In this document: one piece after another, positions 1 through 12,782 of the stretch
Layout of the letters: each line of letters opens with the position of its first letter
Position numbering within the stretch: the stretch's first letter is position 1
Origin: Nannobrachium achirus
Taxonomy: Eukaryota > Chordata > Actinopteri > Myctophiformes > Myctophidae
Length of the DNA: 64,000 bases
Direction: 5' to 3'
Assembly (NCBI GenBank): GCA_963921795.1
Contig: OY997639.1
Location: 50,841,268 to 50,905,267, forward strand
Notes under the pieces: model-generated
Databases searched by the model: none
What the model was told of the DNA's origin: nothing
Seen by the model: the letters and a program-made list of their open reading frames with translations, nothing else
Made by a program: the position numbers and the translations under genes

Positions 1-939
1 AAGGTATTGTATCGATTAAAAGGTGAACGATACCCATCCCTAGTGTTAATTGTACTTCTGTCCATGATATCATGTTATATAAACTTGACCACACCACCAC
101 CTAATATAAATTGTCTTGTCTCCTCATTTTCTCATGATTATTGATTGATCTGAATTCCACCACAGCACCTAGGCTGCTAATGCCTCTGGGCGACTGAAAT
201 TCCCCTGCAGTGTTGCTTTGAAGCCTCTCAAGGTTGAATCTGTGAGAATTATCTCCCTAAGCCATTTTTGGAGAGGCGTGTAGCGGTAGAAGCCTTCCAC
301 TCTATAAGAATTATTAGTCTGCGAAACTGTGAGAATGTTGACGTTTCTGGACCCCACTGATGACAGTTCAATCGTTTTCCACTAAAATGAATAGGCTGGG
401 CCAAGCTCTGCTTCATCTTTGTTTATATTATTTACACTAATGTTACAGTAAAATCCTTTTCTCCAGATCTAATTATATTAGATCCGGAGGAAGGGCCACA
501 CAGCCGAATATGAGATTCCTGTCTGGTTGATTAGTGCGATGGCATTTCCAATTTAATGGGGTTCGGCAGATGGTGTAAGAAGGCAGGAGGACATGATTCA
601 GTGAAACATGGAAGTGTGAGATTTATTCTGCACGCTCTGAGGAGCCACTGGAGGGAGTGGACGCCAGCCTACAGTGGGCGTCATAGGTCATAAGGTAATG
701 GTGAGGGGTAAGGTCCTCCCATAAGATCATATCTGTGTTGGGAAATGTCAAGCTATTTTAATCTGTGTTGTTAGGTAACGGTTAGTCTCGCGTAGCCAGA
801 AAACTATTCCACTATCTCCGAATGCTATATAGAGCTGATAGAATGTAACGGAAGTAGTCACTGCTGCACGGAACTGAAGTCCCATTGGAAACATAACCGA
901 AGCACACTAGCACAGACAGAGTCATTCGAGTGGCATATT

Positions 940-942
<3 letters not shown>
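1..942. other. Intergenic sequence, nothing recognised
   Basis: No long open frame, RNA gene or clear repeat structure is visible. The sequence is AT-rich with scattered short ORFs that look random. Confidence 0.5.
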
Positions 943-1004
<62 letters not shown>

Positions 1005-1020
1005 GAGAGAGAGAGGGAGA
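943..1020. repeat. (GA)n microsatellite
   Basis: An almost pure GA tract interrupted by two GGGA steps. Reading frames across it (Ser-Leu repeats) are artefacts. Confidence 0.95.
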
Positions 1021-2480
1021 GGCGACCATGGTTTCCCCAATGAACAGTGCAACTGTTACTATTCTGTCCATAACGGCTCATAACTCGGTATGAGCCGTCG
1101 CAACGCTCGATACGGCGACTCGCTCGCTACCGCTCGCTCGGCGGTGTCTCACATGGCTCATGGTTGCCTGAGACGGCGCGCCTCAGTCGTCATCACCCTG
1201 GCAGCCCCCCGCGCCCCCACCGTTGCGCTCAGGGTCATTGGGAAAACCGCAGTCGCGAGGGAGGGAGGGAAAGAGAGGGACAGCGGAATGAGGGGGAGAG
1301 GAAGAGGGAAGAGGGAGAAGACAGCGATGGAGAGGGAGGGAGAGTGAGAGGAGATGATGGGAGAGGGGAGACGGACTTAAATAGACTGATTAGAAAGACC
1401 TTTATTGATCCCATCAGGGAAGAAGTAAGTGAGGGAGAGAGAGACCCATGCATGCAGCCATGCATTCAATGCCAATAACCGCTACCGAAACCTGAACACA
1501 CTGAACGACAGCGCATTGAGCAATAACGCCGGTTAAGCTGATAGACAACAAACTAGGTGCAGGTGGAGAGAGGCAAATGCCCACTGAGAAAGAAATGACC
1601 TGTACCTGTACCCACCCGGGGGCCTGTTTCAGCTTATCAAAGAAAAGAGAGAACAGACATGCACATCCCCAACCCAAGCTTGGGCAGGTGCTGCTGAGCG
1701 ACGAAAAATGGAAGAATAAATTAAATAAACGCTCTCACACTGAGGGCTCCAACGCAACTTTATTGCACCAGATATCTCTGTAAAGTTTATCTAAAAGACA
1801 TTATTTAGACATCCAGTGTTTGGACTTTGAACTTGATCCTTCCTGAAAGAATTGGCTACTGTAGCCTTCATTCACGCTTCAACTCATTAATCTGCATTTT
1901 TGTATTTTTTTGAGAGAGAGGGAGTCGAGGCTGGTGATCTTCCAGTTACAGTCAATGTCAGTCATATCTATTTCAACAATAATTATCCCAGTATCCACAC
2001 TATGATGGGAATTAGGCCCAGAACAGAGAATTTTAAATACGCTCATGCCCCAAGGGGCCACCGAGACTTATCACACATTATGCATGCAGAGTTCAGCACA
2101 GCACAGGGGATTAAGGGTGACTGGGACTTACATTTGTTGTTCTAATGGGATAGTACAGCTAAGTAGAAACTACAGGGTTTATTTTCTTGTCTAATGAGTC
2201 CAAATAACTTTTTTGCTGAGCCCTGTTATCAAAATCGCATGCCTTCTTTGGTGTGACATCGCGTAGGTGGTCGGTGCAAACATCTAACAGGACGTTGATC
2301 CAATGCATGAGATGAGGTCAATTACATAAGGTCAATATTAATATAGCTAGGCGTAATAAATATGAGTATAGTATAGTAGCCTACAGTACTGCAACAAGTA
2401 AAAATGAATTATGTTTCTATCTTTCTCATTTTGGAATTAAGAGTTTTTACTTTGTCCCATCACACAGTGTGTGTGAATGG
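1021..2480. other. Gene-free stretch with a purine-rich tract
   Basis: A CpG-rich patch lies at about 1085-1245 and a G/A-rich tract at about 1255-1375. Short overlapping ORFs here follow base composition and have no recognisable domain. I see no convincing gene. Confidence 0.4.
1963..2118 (+). repeat. Interspersed repeat, copy 1
   Basis: This segment aligns by eye with 3526-3653. Both run from an AATAATTAT-like start through TGATGGGAA and CCCCAAGGG(G/A) to TCACACATTAT and ATGCAGAGTTCAG. They are diverged copies of one dispersed repeat of unknown class. Confidence 0.55.
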
Positions 2481-3066
2481 CGTGTATCAAAACAGCGGCG
2501 CAGTTCGGCCAGTGGAGACGCCCCTCTCGTTCCGCTTGCCTCTGATTGGCCTAAGCCCGTGGCGGCACCCGGGTGTGGACGCTGTCATCTCTGTCAGGCG
2601 CGTAGCGATTTACTTTAACAATAACCCGACACGTTATAAGTTATCTTGAGTATGAAAGTAGTTCGGGTTTAATGTTAAAGTAAAGGCGAATTCGAATAAG
2701 CTTTAAGGAAATGCTGAGTATGAACGTTAATTCACATTTTATGGTTTCCTTAATTGTTTCCTACAGCCCATGTTTTACAAATGTATTACATTTTTGGCTG
2801 TTGTAAATAAACAGTTATGTCTGCATTTTCTAAGTTATGTCTGCATTTTCTAGTAGTGAACAAAACAAGAAAGCACAGAAGATAAATAAAATGAGAGGCC
2901 TTTCACAGACAGTGTCAAGTTTATTTTGAGCACAGCACAAAAGTGTCAAGTGCAGGCTTTAACAGTTTTTTTTGTATATATATGCGTGTGTGTTGTTAAG
3001 AGGGGCGTCTCTATAGAGTATAGGGGCGTCTCCACTGGCCGAACTGCGCCGCTGTTTTGAATCACG
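2481..3066. mobile_element. Foldback element with ~44-bp inverted arms
   Basis: Arms at 2481-2525 and 3022-3066 are nearly perfect reverse complements containing CAGCGGCGCAGTTCGGCC. About 500 bp of AT-rich sequence lies between them. There is no transposase frame, so it is MITE-like, and the superfamily is not determined. Confidence 0.7.
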
Positions 3067-3289
3067 CGTGTGAATGGGACAGCATGATTTGGACAGTGCT
3101 TAAATGATCACCATTGCAACAGAGAACCACTGTGCTTGTGAGCAAAGCAGGTTTGGCTGCCAGCTCCCGAGACTATTTGGTCTAATGGTTTGGAGGTCAT
3201 GTTTGCCTGAATCAAATGATGTGTTCATCTGTTTGAAGGATAGTTTCTGATTTTTTTCCCTTTTTACTTTTAAATGCTCTGTATTATGT

Positions 3290-3390
3290 TAACCCTTTCA
3301 ACTGTTTTATTCATTTTTACACTTGCTTTGGCAAGTAAACGGAAGTTTTCTCATGCCAATAAAGCTCCTTTGAATTGAATTGAAATTGGG
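3290..3390 (+). mobile_element. LINE 3' end with (AATTG)n tail
   Basis: A short block ends in GCCAATAAAGCTCC followed by GAATTGAATTGAA. The same block occurs reverse-complemented at 19629-19725. This looks like the 3' terminus of a fish non-LTR retrotransposon truncated at its 5' side. Confidence 0.6.
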
Positions 3391-3525
3391 TTTGATGAGT
3401 ATGGTACTACAAGCATTTTTACCTAAATTGTTTGTGTGTTCAAAGATATTTCAGGGGAGAGAAGTATGGGTAGTTTGACAGTGAGTAAATGTAGCTACTG
3501 TGAACTTTAACCCCTGCAAAAATAT

Positions 3526-3653
3526 AATTATTCAATTAGCCCTCAATGATGGGAACAGAGAAGAATTGTAAATAATCATTCCCCAAGGGACCGTTTACAC
3601 CCAGACTGATCACACATTATTCATGCAGAGTTCAGAACAGCATGAATCACCCA
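3526..3653 (+). repeat. Interspersed repeat, copy 2
   Basis: Direct copy of the repeat at 1963-2118, sharing ATGCAGAGTTCAG and the TCACACATTAT block. The class is unknown. Confidence 0.55.
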
Positions 3654-3732
3654 TTGTACCAAAGACCTAATTAGGCTGCATCGTGAAGACGGCCAAAACA
3701 ATGTTGGTTAAGTCCTTTTCAATTACATCAAT

Positions 3733-4166
3733 TTAAAGAGGTGGTGCCATAGTTTTGTACTTTTTCTGTTTTTCATGTGTCTAGGAGGTTGAAAGTACTT
3801 CATTAGACCCCCTGATGTGTTTTTTTTTTAGAAATGATTTATTCTCTTAGTATTTGTTTGTTTTCTCTTGGAGGCTGCCCCTTGTGGTCAAAAGAGTCAG
3901 TTAAAAAACACAGATACTAAGTGTGTCACAGTATCAACTCCTCCCCAATTGCCATTCACCCAACACTGTGGGGTGTGGCTATATCAGCTGGGTCACCACC
4001 CACCATGCCATCCATGCATACTTAATGAACTGGGGGTGTGGCCACATAAAAACCCAATTTTAACTCTTTCTGTATACTTTTTTGGAAAAAATCTTCCTCC
4101 TAGTATAATCATAATACCTGATAATCATGTTTTAGAGGGGGGGGAATCATGGCACCACCTCTTTAA
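3733..4166. mobile_element. TTAA-flanked foldback MITE
   Basis: TTAA followed by AGAGGTGGTGCCAT on the left pairs with ATGGCACCACCTCT followed by TTAA on the right. TTAA duplication suggests a piggyBac-type target, but there is no coding capacity and the assignment rests on the termini alone. Confidence 0.7.
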
Positions 4167-4563
4167 GAAGTTCCACATTATAGTCTTATGAAACCTCTCT
4201 TGCTATAAAGCTGCCACTCAGTCATGTTGACATATTATCTATGGCTCAATGGATAACTGGACAAGACATAATCCTAAACTAGCTGCGCTGAGTCTTCGAT
4301 TGAAAAGCAAACAGAACATTAACATGCGATCCAATTAACCTATGCAGGCGTGAATAAATTAGTGCCACCAACGAACCAGCAGCCAATACACCTAATTAAG
4401 CTCAACCCGCAAGAGCTCAATAAATATGCGAGTCACACACACACGACAACAAAAAGCAAATTTAACAGCATGATTTAAACGGGTAGGCTAATTGTTTTGG
4501 TCTAATGTATATGTATGAGGAAATTCACCGGAAAGATAGTAGAACAATTACAGTAAATCTGTG

Positions 4564-4591
4564 CAGTGGTGTAAAGTAAAAGTACATTTAC
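4564..4591 (+). mobile_element. hAT-like terminus (CAGTGGTG...)
   Basis: The sequence opens with CAGTGGTGTAAAGTAAAAGT, typical of fish hAT MITE ends. A related right end (CCACCACTG) lies at 9530-9538. Later insertions at 4592-5011 and 5034-8046 apparently separate the two. No matching 8-bp target duplication was found, so the pairing is tentative. Confidence 0.4.
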
Positions 4592-5011
4592 TTAAAGGAG
4601 GACTTCACCACTTTTCAACCTATCTTCATATAATTGGTCCTCACTAAAAAATAGCCTTTTTTTCCTCAGAGGAGGGCTGTGAGCAGGTCAGAAACCCATT
4701 GTCTTGTGACATCATCGATTGGGAATCCAAGCTAATAGAAACTGCAGGCTTTCTATTCCTGAGAAGTTGCAATGTTAAAGTGGAAGCCATTGTTCTTGCG
4801 ATAATAAAAATCTAAATATTCTTTTAAAAAATATTGATAATTTTTTTTGGGGGGGGAAATGATGATGTCACAAGACGATGGATTCTGAACTTCCCACAGC
4901 TCTCCTAGGAGACTTGGACCGAGTAGAAAAAGATTGCGCTATTTTATTATGAACATTAGTGAGGATCTATTATATGAAGATAGGCTGAAAAGTGGTGAAG
5001 TCCTCCTTTAA
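4592..5011. mobile_element. TTAA-flanked foldback MITE
   Basis: TTAA plus AGGAGGACTTCACCACTTTT at the left end is mirrored exactly at the right end (AAAAGTGGTGAAGTCCTCCT plus TTAA). The length is about 420 bp with no coding frame. Confidence 0.8.
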
Positions 5012-5033
5012 GTACTGTAGGCGTTCACCAGCA

Positions 5034-8000
5034 CTTTTGCCTAAAACATATTCGCCTAAACACATTTGGTCCTTTCGCCTGGCACTTTCGCCGTGGAGGA
5101 GAGTCTTTTCCCCCACTGTTGAAGAGCCATTTCGCCTAAATGTTCTAGGGTCCGTCTTTTTTTTATTCGTTTTGCCTAAATTGTCCTTAAAATGTTAAGT
5201 CGGTTGTCTTTAACTAGGCAACAATGACACGCGGTGCGGCGCACTGGCCGGGCTGCCACGCTGTGGGCAGACAGAAAGACAGGTAGACAGACAGACAGAA
5301 TTTGGCACGGAGCAGAGGAGAGCGCACCAGAACCAGACACGGAAGATTTATGCTTGCAGGAGGATCTGCGCGCCTCCCTCCAGAACAATTTAGCTGCCTA
5401 TATATTTTCCAAACCTTCTTCACCATAAAGCATAGCAGCAGCATGATAGTCTTCCAAATCAAAATGCTATGAAGTATATCGGGACATGACTGATAGGGTA
5501 GAATTATGATACATAATTCTATGATTTGTGTATGAGGCTCATATGACCATATAAGGATATATTATGAACTGAACTTACAGTATAGGAGACCACATTTTGG
5601 TCGGATACTGTAAGCTCAGGCTAATAGATTACAGGTCATAGTAACTTTGGTTGCCCTGACTACGAAATCATGATATACTGTATGTCACTAGTGGAAAGTT
5701 ACCAACACTACGTGTCACTGTCTTCCTTGTTATGATCTGGGAACGAATGTATGAGTCCCACGACTTATACTGTTATAACTGTACTCTTTATATACTGCAT
5801 GTTAACTTCTTGGAAGAGAGAGAATTAATTAGCAAAGCTACCACTAGGATGGTACGCGCGCTGTCTGTATTCCTTGTCTGACTCTCTTCAAATACAGCAA
5901 TCTAAGATATAGTCCTTTGGCTCGTCTCCGTCTTATTTTGGTTATGGATTTCATCCATATTCCATACTTATTTAACTTTATTCATAATTTATTTTAACAA
6001 TAATGGTCCTTCTCGACTGGAAAAGCTGCAGTGCGTTTGACCAGCCAGGGGGGGACTTGAGGACCGGTACTGTACGGTCCTTCTCTCACCAGGGCTGGCC
6101 GAAACGCTCCGAAACGCTTCAAATGAACCAGACATTTGGACATCTCTATAATTGCTGTATTTTCAGACAAAGGTTTTTATTTGGACAACAGTGTTATCTT
6201 ATTTTGGATTAATGTGGACCCGCGTGGACATCCAGGAGCAGCACCGGACCGTGAATAAAGGTTGGATATTCCACCGATGCTCACCGCCTGGCTACGCTTG
6301 GATCTCCACACTCCTTCAAATTCCTAAGTTGATTAAGATAAGTACATATTTTACTTAGTCCGCGTAACGTGTCGTGTCTTTGAATTTTGAATTAACGATG
6401 TTAATGTAATGATAATTTATATGATTTGTGAATTATGTTCTCTCCCCGTCTGGAGGAGTCGGAAAGCTCCTAATAATGTTTTGGTTTGACACGCGTCGCA
6501 AATTAACCCTTATCTGCTATAGATACAGAATGGTCGTAAAACTCTTTGTTTCATCTTTGTATTTTCAGGGTGGAACGCGTACACCTTAAATCTATTTTTA
6601 ACTATCTCTCTGTTTGGTTTTCTCTCCCTCTCATTGCCATGAGGAAGCAGAGACAAATATTTTCAGACTTTTAACTTTTTCGGTACAGTCGTCGTCTTTT
6701 GTCTGGACCCACAAGTGAATTTGCAACTCATCTTGTTGAATGGTCATTATTTGTTGGCTTATAACCTAGGGCGAGTACTTCTAGTCAGCCTGAATTTAAC
6801 GAGTACTTCTAGTCAGTTGTGGTTATAGCTTTTTATTGTTTGTCTGGACTCAATGAATGGTCATTATTTGTCAGTTTATTACTGTTATGTTCACTGTATC
6901 GATAATAATTCCTGTTTACTCTATCTGTCCCTCACTCCCTTGCTGCAGTCGCGATGCAGGTGGGGGAGTCAGGAACAATGTTTATCTTTAAAACCGTTTT
7001 TATGGACCAGTTCTGTTTTCTGTAATATTAAATACTTTTAAGAAGTTTAAAAATATCTCTGAGAAATTAAAGTTAAGATTTTAAAATTAAGAACAACAAA
7101 CTCAAATTGTGATGTCTAAATTAATTTTAACTATTGTAATGTTAAGATATTTACCTAATGTTAAGATTGTATACCTGTCAGAGGCTTCTGACTGTGTTTG
7201 ATACTGTAATTGTCATTTATTTTTCTGATGACTATTCTGTGAAAATGAGTTTACTGTACTGTATGTGCGTGCATGCATGTGCGTGCGTGGGTTTGAGGTG
7301 GAGTGTGTGAGCTCAACCCCCCCTCTCTCTTCGTCAACGTGTGCGTGCCGTTCCAATACTGTATGTGAGTGAGTGCGTGAATGTCGCTTTGACCCTTATC
7401 TCTTTCACTCCCTCTCCCCCACTCTTGTGTGAGTGTGTGTGTAAGTGTGCGTGTGACTGTGATTCATGCCTGTTGAGGTGAGTGTGTGTGTGCGTGCACT
7501 TGCGTGTGCGTGTGTCTGTCTGCAGCGTATGTGTATTTGCGCAGTGCACGTATCAATTAGGCTAATTAATTATTATATGGACGCACCTGATTCCAATAGC
7601 TTATAGCTCTAATCTGTATTGATGTGATAGCTGTGTGTAATGGTCATCGTTTGACAGGTAACACCACTGTCTGTCACTGTCACTATAATATTTAAATGAC
7701 AAAGGGATAATATGCAAACATGGACAGTCTGACTGTGACAGCAACTTCACATAGGTCAGAAACGAGAATAGAGTCCGCAACACTGGTATACTCAGCTCTG
7801 TTTTATTGCTGTTTTATTGCTTTTTGAAGCAATAAAACAGAGCTGAGTATACCGGTGTTGCGGACTCTATTCTTCTCTTGTATTACCGTTTGTCCAGCAC
7901 CTGGGCTGAGTGGATTTTGTGCATGCACTATCACCCCTATATGACGAAATGGTTCGTCAGCGGCGGTGAAAAACACGCCTCCACGGCGAAAGCGCCAGGC

Positions 8001-8046
8001 GAAAGGACCAAATGTGTTTAGGTGAATACGTTTTAGGCGAATTTGC
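5034..8046. mobile_element. ~3-kb foldback element with ~100-bp inverted arms
   Basis: Arms at about 5034-5136 and 7942-8046 share blocks such as CATTTGGTCCTTTCGCC in inverted orientation. The interior holds no transposase. At 6003 there is a TGGTCCTTC motif resembling the primer-binding site of the LTR element at 30.25 kb, so a decayed LTR element may lie within. The interior is otherwise unrecognised. Confidence 0.6.
7765..7874. repeat. Near-perfect hairpin, ~46-bp arms
   Basis: The left arm (7765-7811) and right arm (7829-7874) are reverse complements with one or two mismatches, around a short loop. It sits inside the larger foldback at 5.0-8.0 kb. Confidence 0.85.
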
Positions 8047-8067
8047 CAAGACGAAAATGTGATTATA

Positions 8068-8218
8068 GCGGAATCAATGGGGGTAGCCTACATTTAGCCT
8101 TGTAATCAAATTATTGTCTTAGGAATGCAACAAAAAACTAAAAATATTATTGAACTCTAGTCTCCATGGCGTGAGTAATCAATAGGGAAAAAAATCATTT
8201 TGGGGTGAACTACTTTAA
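8068..8218. mobile_element. Truncated copy of the 27.9-kb MITE family
   Basis: Aligns with the right half of the element at 27914-28237, including TTGTCTTAGGAATGC, GAGTAATCAATAG and the GAACTACT...TTAA terminus. The left half is missing. Confidence 0.7.
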
Positions 8219-8462
8219 GTACAGTTTTGAGATAATTTTACTTTACTGGATTATTTCCAATTTTCAATACTTTTACTTCTAGGCTACTCCACAACTTAGA
8301 GGCAAAATGTTGTAGGCTACTGCTACTCCACTACAATTTTTTGAAAACGTTAGTTACTCGTTATTTTGCAGATATAAATTATAATATTATAAAACATAAA
8401 TTAATTACTTTGGCCCTATTTTATACCTATGGTATTTGAAAATAGCCAATTTGCCAGCTCAC

Positions 8463-9353
8463 ATACCGTAAATGCTCTAATAATATCCTATATTTAATAA
8501 AGAACCGGACCTGCTTTAATTTCCGGGTGCGCAATTGAATTAAGTAATTAAGAGCCGACGCTCCAATAAGAGCCTCCTTTTTCCTCTTTTTTTTACGTTA
8601 CGTATCATTCAGGAGTACCTTTCTCCACTCTGTCTGACTGTCACTCACATCCCAAGCCAGCTGTTACGGTGATTTACCGTACACTGTCTACAAACTGCGC
8701 AGCGATATTTGGACGCCGCTCATTTCACGTTCCGTTTGGCAAAGACGGATGACTTTGGCAACTTACCGGGGCGCGTGCGTGTGCGTAGTCCTCGCGAACA
8801 TCGGCCGCACATGAGATCTTTAGCGTGGAAGTTTAATCCAAACAGTAAATGAAGCTCAATGAAGCTAATGCGGCTATACTAGTATCCATGCTAGTATCCT
8901 GTGGTTCCTGTTTACCAGGGAGAGTCGCATCTGAATGACGAAACGAGCCGCTGAGCTTGATGGGAAATGTAGTGTTTTTTATTCCCCAGCAGTATGCTGT
9001 GTGGACTGTATTCTATTCTGATACACATTATGAGGAGCTGATTTTCAGTATGAATTGGTTAATGCAATACAATACAGCAGAATGTTATCTCTGTATGAGC
9101 CTTTCTATGATGATTTTCCAATAAAAACGCTTTTCTTTATAAATAACCTAATATATAATATATAATATTTATATTTTTTTTCCAAAAATACGGTATCTAA
9201 TAAAAAAAATCTGATCTGAATCATTCTGATATTTTTGAGAAATAGGAATAAAAGCCTTGTCTCTTATACTGTCCTGCTTCCAACAAGAGCCTGGTGCCCG
9301 CTACTCTTGAGACAAATAATAGCCCGGGTTCCTATAAGAGAATTTACGGTATG
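8463..9353. mobile_element. ~890-bp DNA element with ACCGTAAAT termini
   Basis: ACCGTAAATGCTCT at the left is mirrored by AGAGAATTTACGGT at the right. The interior contains a CpG-rich stretch (about 8680-8810) without a long frame. This is a non-autonomous DNA transposon of undetermined superfamily. Confidence 0.55.
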
Positions 9354-9540
9354 CAGGGTTGTGTTGGGAGCTTGTTTGTAGATCTTCTATTTTCAAATAT
9401 ATAGCCTATATGATATGCCTACTTTTGGTAACCTACTTTAAGTACGGTATATTTTGATACCAATACTTTCCTACTTTAACTAAAGTAGCCTAAATTTTGA
9501 ATTCTGGACTTCTTGCCAGCCTACTTTTTCCACCACTGAA

Positions 9541-10360
9541 CCAGTGAAATAGGCTACGCTACTGAGTGAGGCACGGACGCTGAGAATTGCCTACACTGTA
9601 CACGGTTAACGGATAGTCTATTCATGGTCTATTTTTCACACGCACTTCATGATGTATAGTAGCCTATCGATGCTATAAGGCAGAGAGCATAACCTGGTGA
9701 CTGTAGCCTGCTACTGTAGGCTACTGTACAGGTCTGTCTATGATCCATGGACAGTGCATGGTGCGCGTTGGCAGATCAGAGTTTGAATCAGCTGCATGGA
9801 CCATGTTGCAACAATAAATGTGAATGGCACAAGATTTAGTGACTAAATAATAATAAATAATAACAATAATCATCCTAATCATCATCATCATACTTATATT
9901 ATATTGTGCCTATATAGCCATTATTTTTTTTATTTTTTTCACATGGGTGGCTTTATTTTTAATATCATTAAAAAAAGAATAATAAACACGTTGGCCATAT
10001 TGCAGTGAGCCAGAGGGTGACTGAAACAAACATGACAAAATCATAAATGCACACAAAGTCGCATATTAGTCTATTAGGCGGTTACCGGTAGTCTAATCTT
10101 CAATAGCCTTATCTAATAGTGCACACAGTCGGTATTGAGTTTGAAGAAAAAACGACGGGAACAGCGTATGAGATAATGTTAAAATGAGCAGTTATGTCTT
10201 ACCTGTCATGTCAAGGCTCAAGCAGGGATCCTTCCTTTCACGTGGGTCGTTGGTCTTTTGCAATGTGTGCCTGTTTTTGTTTGTCGATTTAATCAGGAGG
10301 ACCTTCCGCCAAGTAGCCTATTGGCTGCTGTCAGTCTAAACGCAGATATGACGTCTCCTC

Positions 10361-10364
<4 letters not shown>
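9541..10364. other. Gene-free AT-rich sequence
   Basis: Contains short (ATA)n and poly-T stretches and no supportable gene or structured repeat. Confidence 0.5.
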
Positions 10365-10410
<46 letters not shown>

Positions 10411-10567
10411 GGGGAGGGAGAATGGAGAAAGGAAGAAAGAGAGAGAGAGAGGGAGAAAGGGAAAAAGAGAGAGAGAGAGAGGGAGAGAGGGAGAGAGAGA
10501 AGAGAAGAGAAAGAAAAAAAGAGAGAGAGAGAGAGAGAGGGAGGGAGGGAGAATGGGAGAAAGAGAG
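10365..10567. repeat. (GA)n / purine tract
   Basis: About 200 bp of purine-only GA/GGGA/AAAG sequence on the + strand. Open frames through it are compositional. Confidence 0.95.
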
Positions 10568-10596
10568 AGCTAGGGTTTTTTTAATTGAAATGAGAG

Positions 10597-10597
<1 letters not shown>

Positions 10598-10694
<97 letters not shown>

Positions 10695-10721
10695 TGCGTG
10701 CGTGCGTGCGTGCGTGCGTGT
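10598..10721. repeat. (GT)n then (GCGT)n microsatellite
   Basis: A pure GT tract of about 90 bp passes into GCGT repeats. Alternating purine-pyrimidine sequence of this length can adopt Z-DNA. Confidence 0.95.
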
Positions 10722-10869
10722 GAGTGGGTGGTGAATGAGAGCTAAAGCTCCTTTGAAATGAGAGCAATTCGAAGGAGCAATGCGTAGGAGCCAGGGAAGA
10801 TTTACTATTACAGTATGTATATGGACTGCATTTAGGCTGTAAGAACCACACCTCTCATCAACAAGTAGA

Positions 10870-10872
<3 letters not shown>

Positions 10873-10951
<79 letters not shown>
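10873..10951. repeat. (GA)n microsatellite
   Basis: A pure GA tract ending in GCGA repeats. Confidence 0.95.
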
Positions 10952-10953
<2 letters not shown>

Positions 10954-12616
10954 GTGCACCTGTTCTGCCATCATCATCACAGCTGGATGAAAGCAGCCTA
11001 TGTCGTTTGCACAAATGCTCAGCATGTTGTTACATACATTCCCTGCATTCTTTTATGTCAATTGGGGCTTTTCAACCAATATCCAATAGAATACATTATG
11101 TCCAAGACTACTATGATTCTTGGTCTGCTTTCACAAGAGAACAGTCTCCACCTTGTTGTCTGGTTATCCCATAAAAAAAATCAAATATAATTTAGCCAAA
11201 ATGAATTAAAGGCTTTTTAACTTTTAAGAAGAGTGCCTTGGTTTCCATTTTCTTTTTGATCATTCAGTTCCCTACCTTCTAAGAAGAAGCACCTTCAGCA
11301 CACTTTTTTTAAATCTTCCTGTCCACCTTGTTGATGTAAACTTGGAACACAATACACAATTACACTGGGCAGTTGCCCAGTGCAAACATGTTTTGAGTGA
11401 CACACACAATAGAATAGATTGTGCCAAGACCTTTAAACCTGCAAACGCGTATGTTTTATGTGCTCTCCCAAAGGAGAGGTAATTGCAATACCTAGGATTT
11501 GAGTATTTGCTTTGAAGACCACATCTAGGCCTGCCACTCAGTCAAGAAGGAATCCCCGCTTGGCCAGGGGAGATATTGGGCTTATATGAGCTTAACCACT
11601 AACCACCGCATGCAGTATGCATATTCAGGGGCAAAAGATTTATACATATTTCGGAGCCAAAAACAGCAATCGACAAGCTCACAACGTGTCACAGCGCTTG
11701 TAGATTGGCAATTTCATTGCAAAGAAATTTCGGTGTACTGTAGACAGAAAAAGGTGTCCAACAGAGACAAACCAGGTCCAGTTTATTACACATCTTGTCA
11801 AACAATAGCCGTCCTACCCTAAACCAGTGTCTTCGTTTCTCAGTGTAATAGCAGGGAGGCCACCTTTATATAACTACTGGATATATGCTAATTATATTAA
11901 CCTACCATCTACCGGATTCGTAAACATGTTTTATTCATTGAAATAAGTACCAAGATTTCAGGTTTAAGTCACATTCGTATATTTCAGTTTGAGGCTACTC
12001 CCTTGTCATACTGTATAATAAGACGTTATGGGAACGCTGCCAGGCAATCATTCATGATTGGAGACATTGACATCTGTTACCTGATGTGTTAGGCTTCTTT
12101 TGAGACACCTGATTTAACAGCTTACTGACTCCTCTCCTCTTTCATCCATAGCCAGTGAGTGAGCTAAAACATGTCAGTCACTGCTCAGTAATGAGGTAGG
12201 ATGCCAACTCCCTTGAGGCTCGCCACTATCAGTTTACTGGGCTACTCGCGACTTGCCTCAGGGTGATGGAGTCAGCAACCTTCTCCTTCCCTCCTCACTC
12301 TCCTATGCCAACTGGTTTATTGAATATTAAGTGAGTGTAAAATGACCAAAATAAAATGTCTCACTTTGTTTTTCTAAAATATATAATAGAGAGGTTATTT
12401 TATGTTTTGTTTTTCTACTTAAAATCGTGTTGAGAACTTCTGTAAACTAGGATTGTTACTGAAAACACTAGATTATCCACAATGTAAGAACAAAAATCCT
12501 TTGAGAAAAATGTAATTAGTTTAGACCATTTGTGCGAAGCACGGGTGAAGTATCTTCCTAAAATAATTTATCATCTTTTGATCTTGCAGAGGACAGGAGT
12601 GCTTGGTCTTGTAGGG
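10952..12616. other. Gene-free stretch with one hairpin repeat
   Basis: Apart from the palindromic repeat at 11656-11713, no recognisable feature is visible. ORFs are below 80 codons and have no motif. Confidence 0.45.
11656..11713 (+). repeat. Dispersed palindrome, copy 1 (diverged)
   Basis: The arms GACAAGCTCACAACG and GCTTGTAGATTGGC match the dispersed palindrome described at 31160-31243. The stem is imperfect. Confidence 0.65.
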
Positions 12617-12782
12617 GACAGCCCATAAGTTCGAAGGTTCATTAGTCTACATCTCATGAGTCCGAATTTAGTTAGGGTTACTGAGGTTAGGGTTAGGGTT
12701 ACGGTTACGGTTACGGTTACGGTTAGGGTTAGGGTTAGGGTTAGGCATAGTATTCTTAACAGATTCAGACTAATGGGCTGTC
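12617..12782. repeat. Interstitial telomere-like array within an inverted repeat
   Basis: About ten TTAGGG/TTACGG units (12672-12745) are bracketed by a 10-bp inverted repeat (GACAGCCCAT at 12617, ATGGGCTGTC at 12773) and a second 9-bp pair (CATTAGTCT / AGACTAATG). It is internal, so not a chromosome end. Confidence 0.85.

Noticed and set aside
10258-10745. Arg-Glu-rich frames near 10.4 kb
   Set aside because: Encoded by GA/GT microsatellites and not by a gene.
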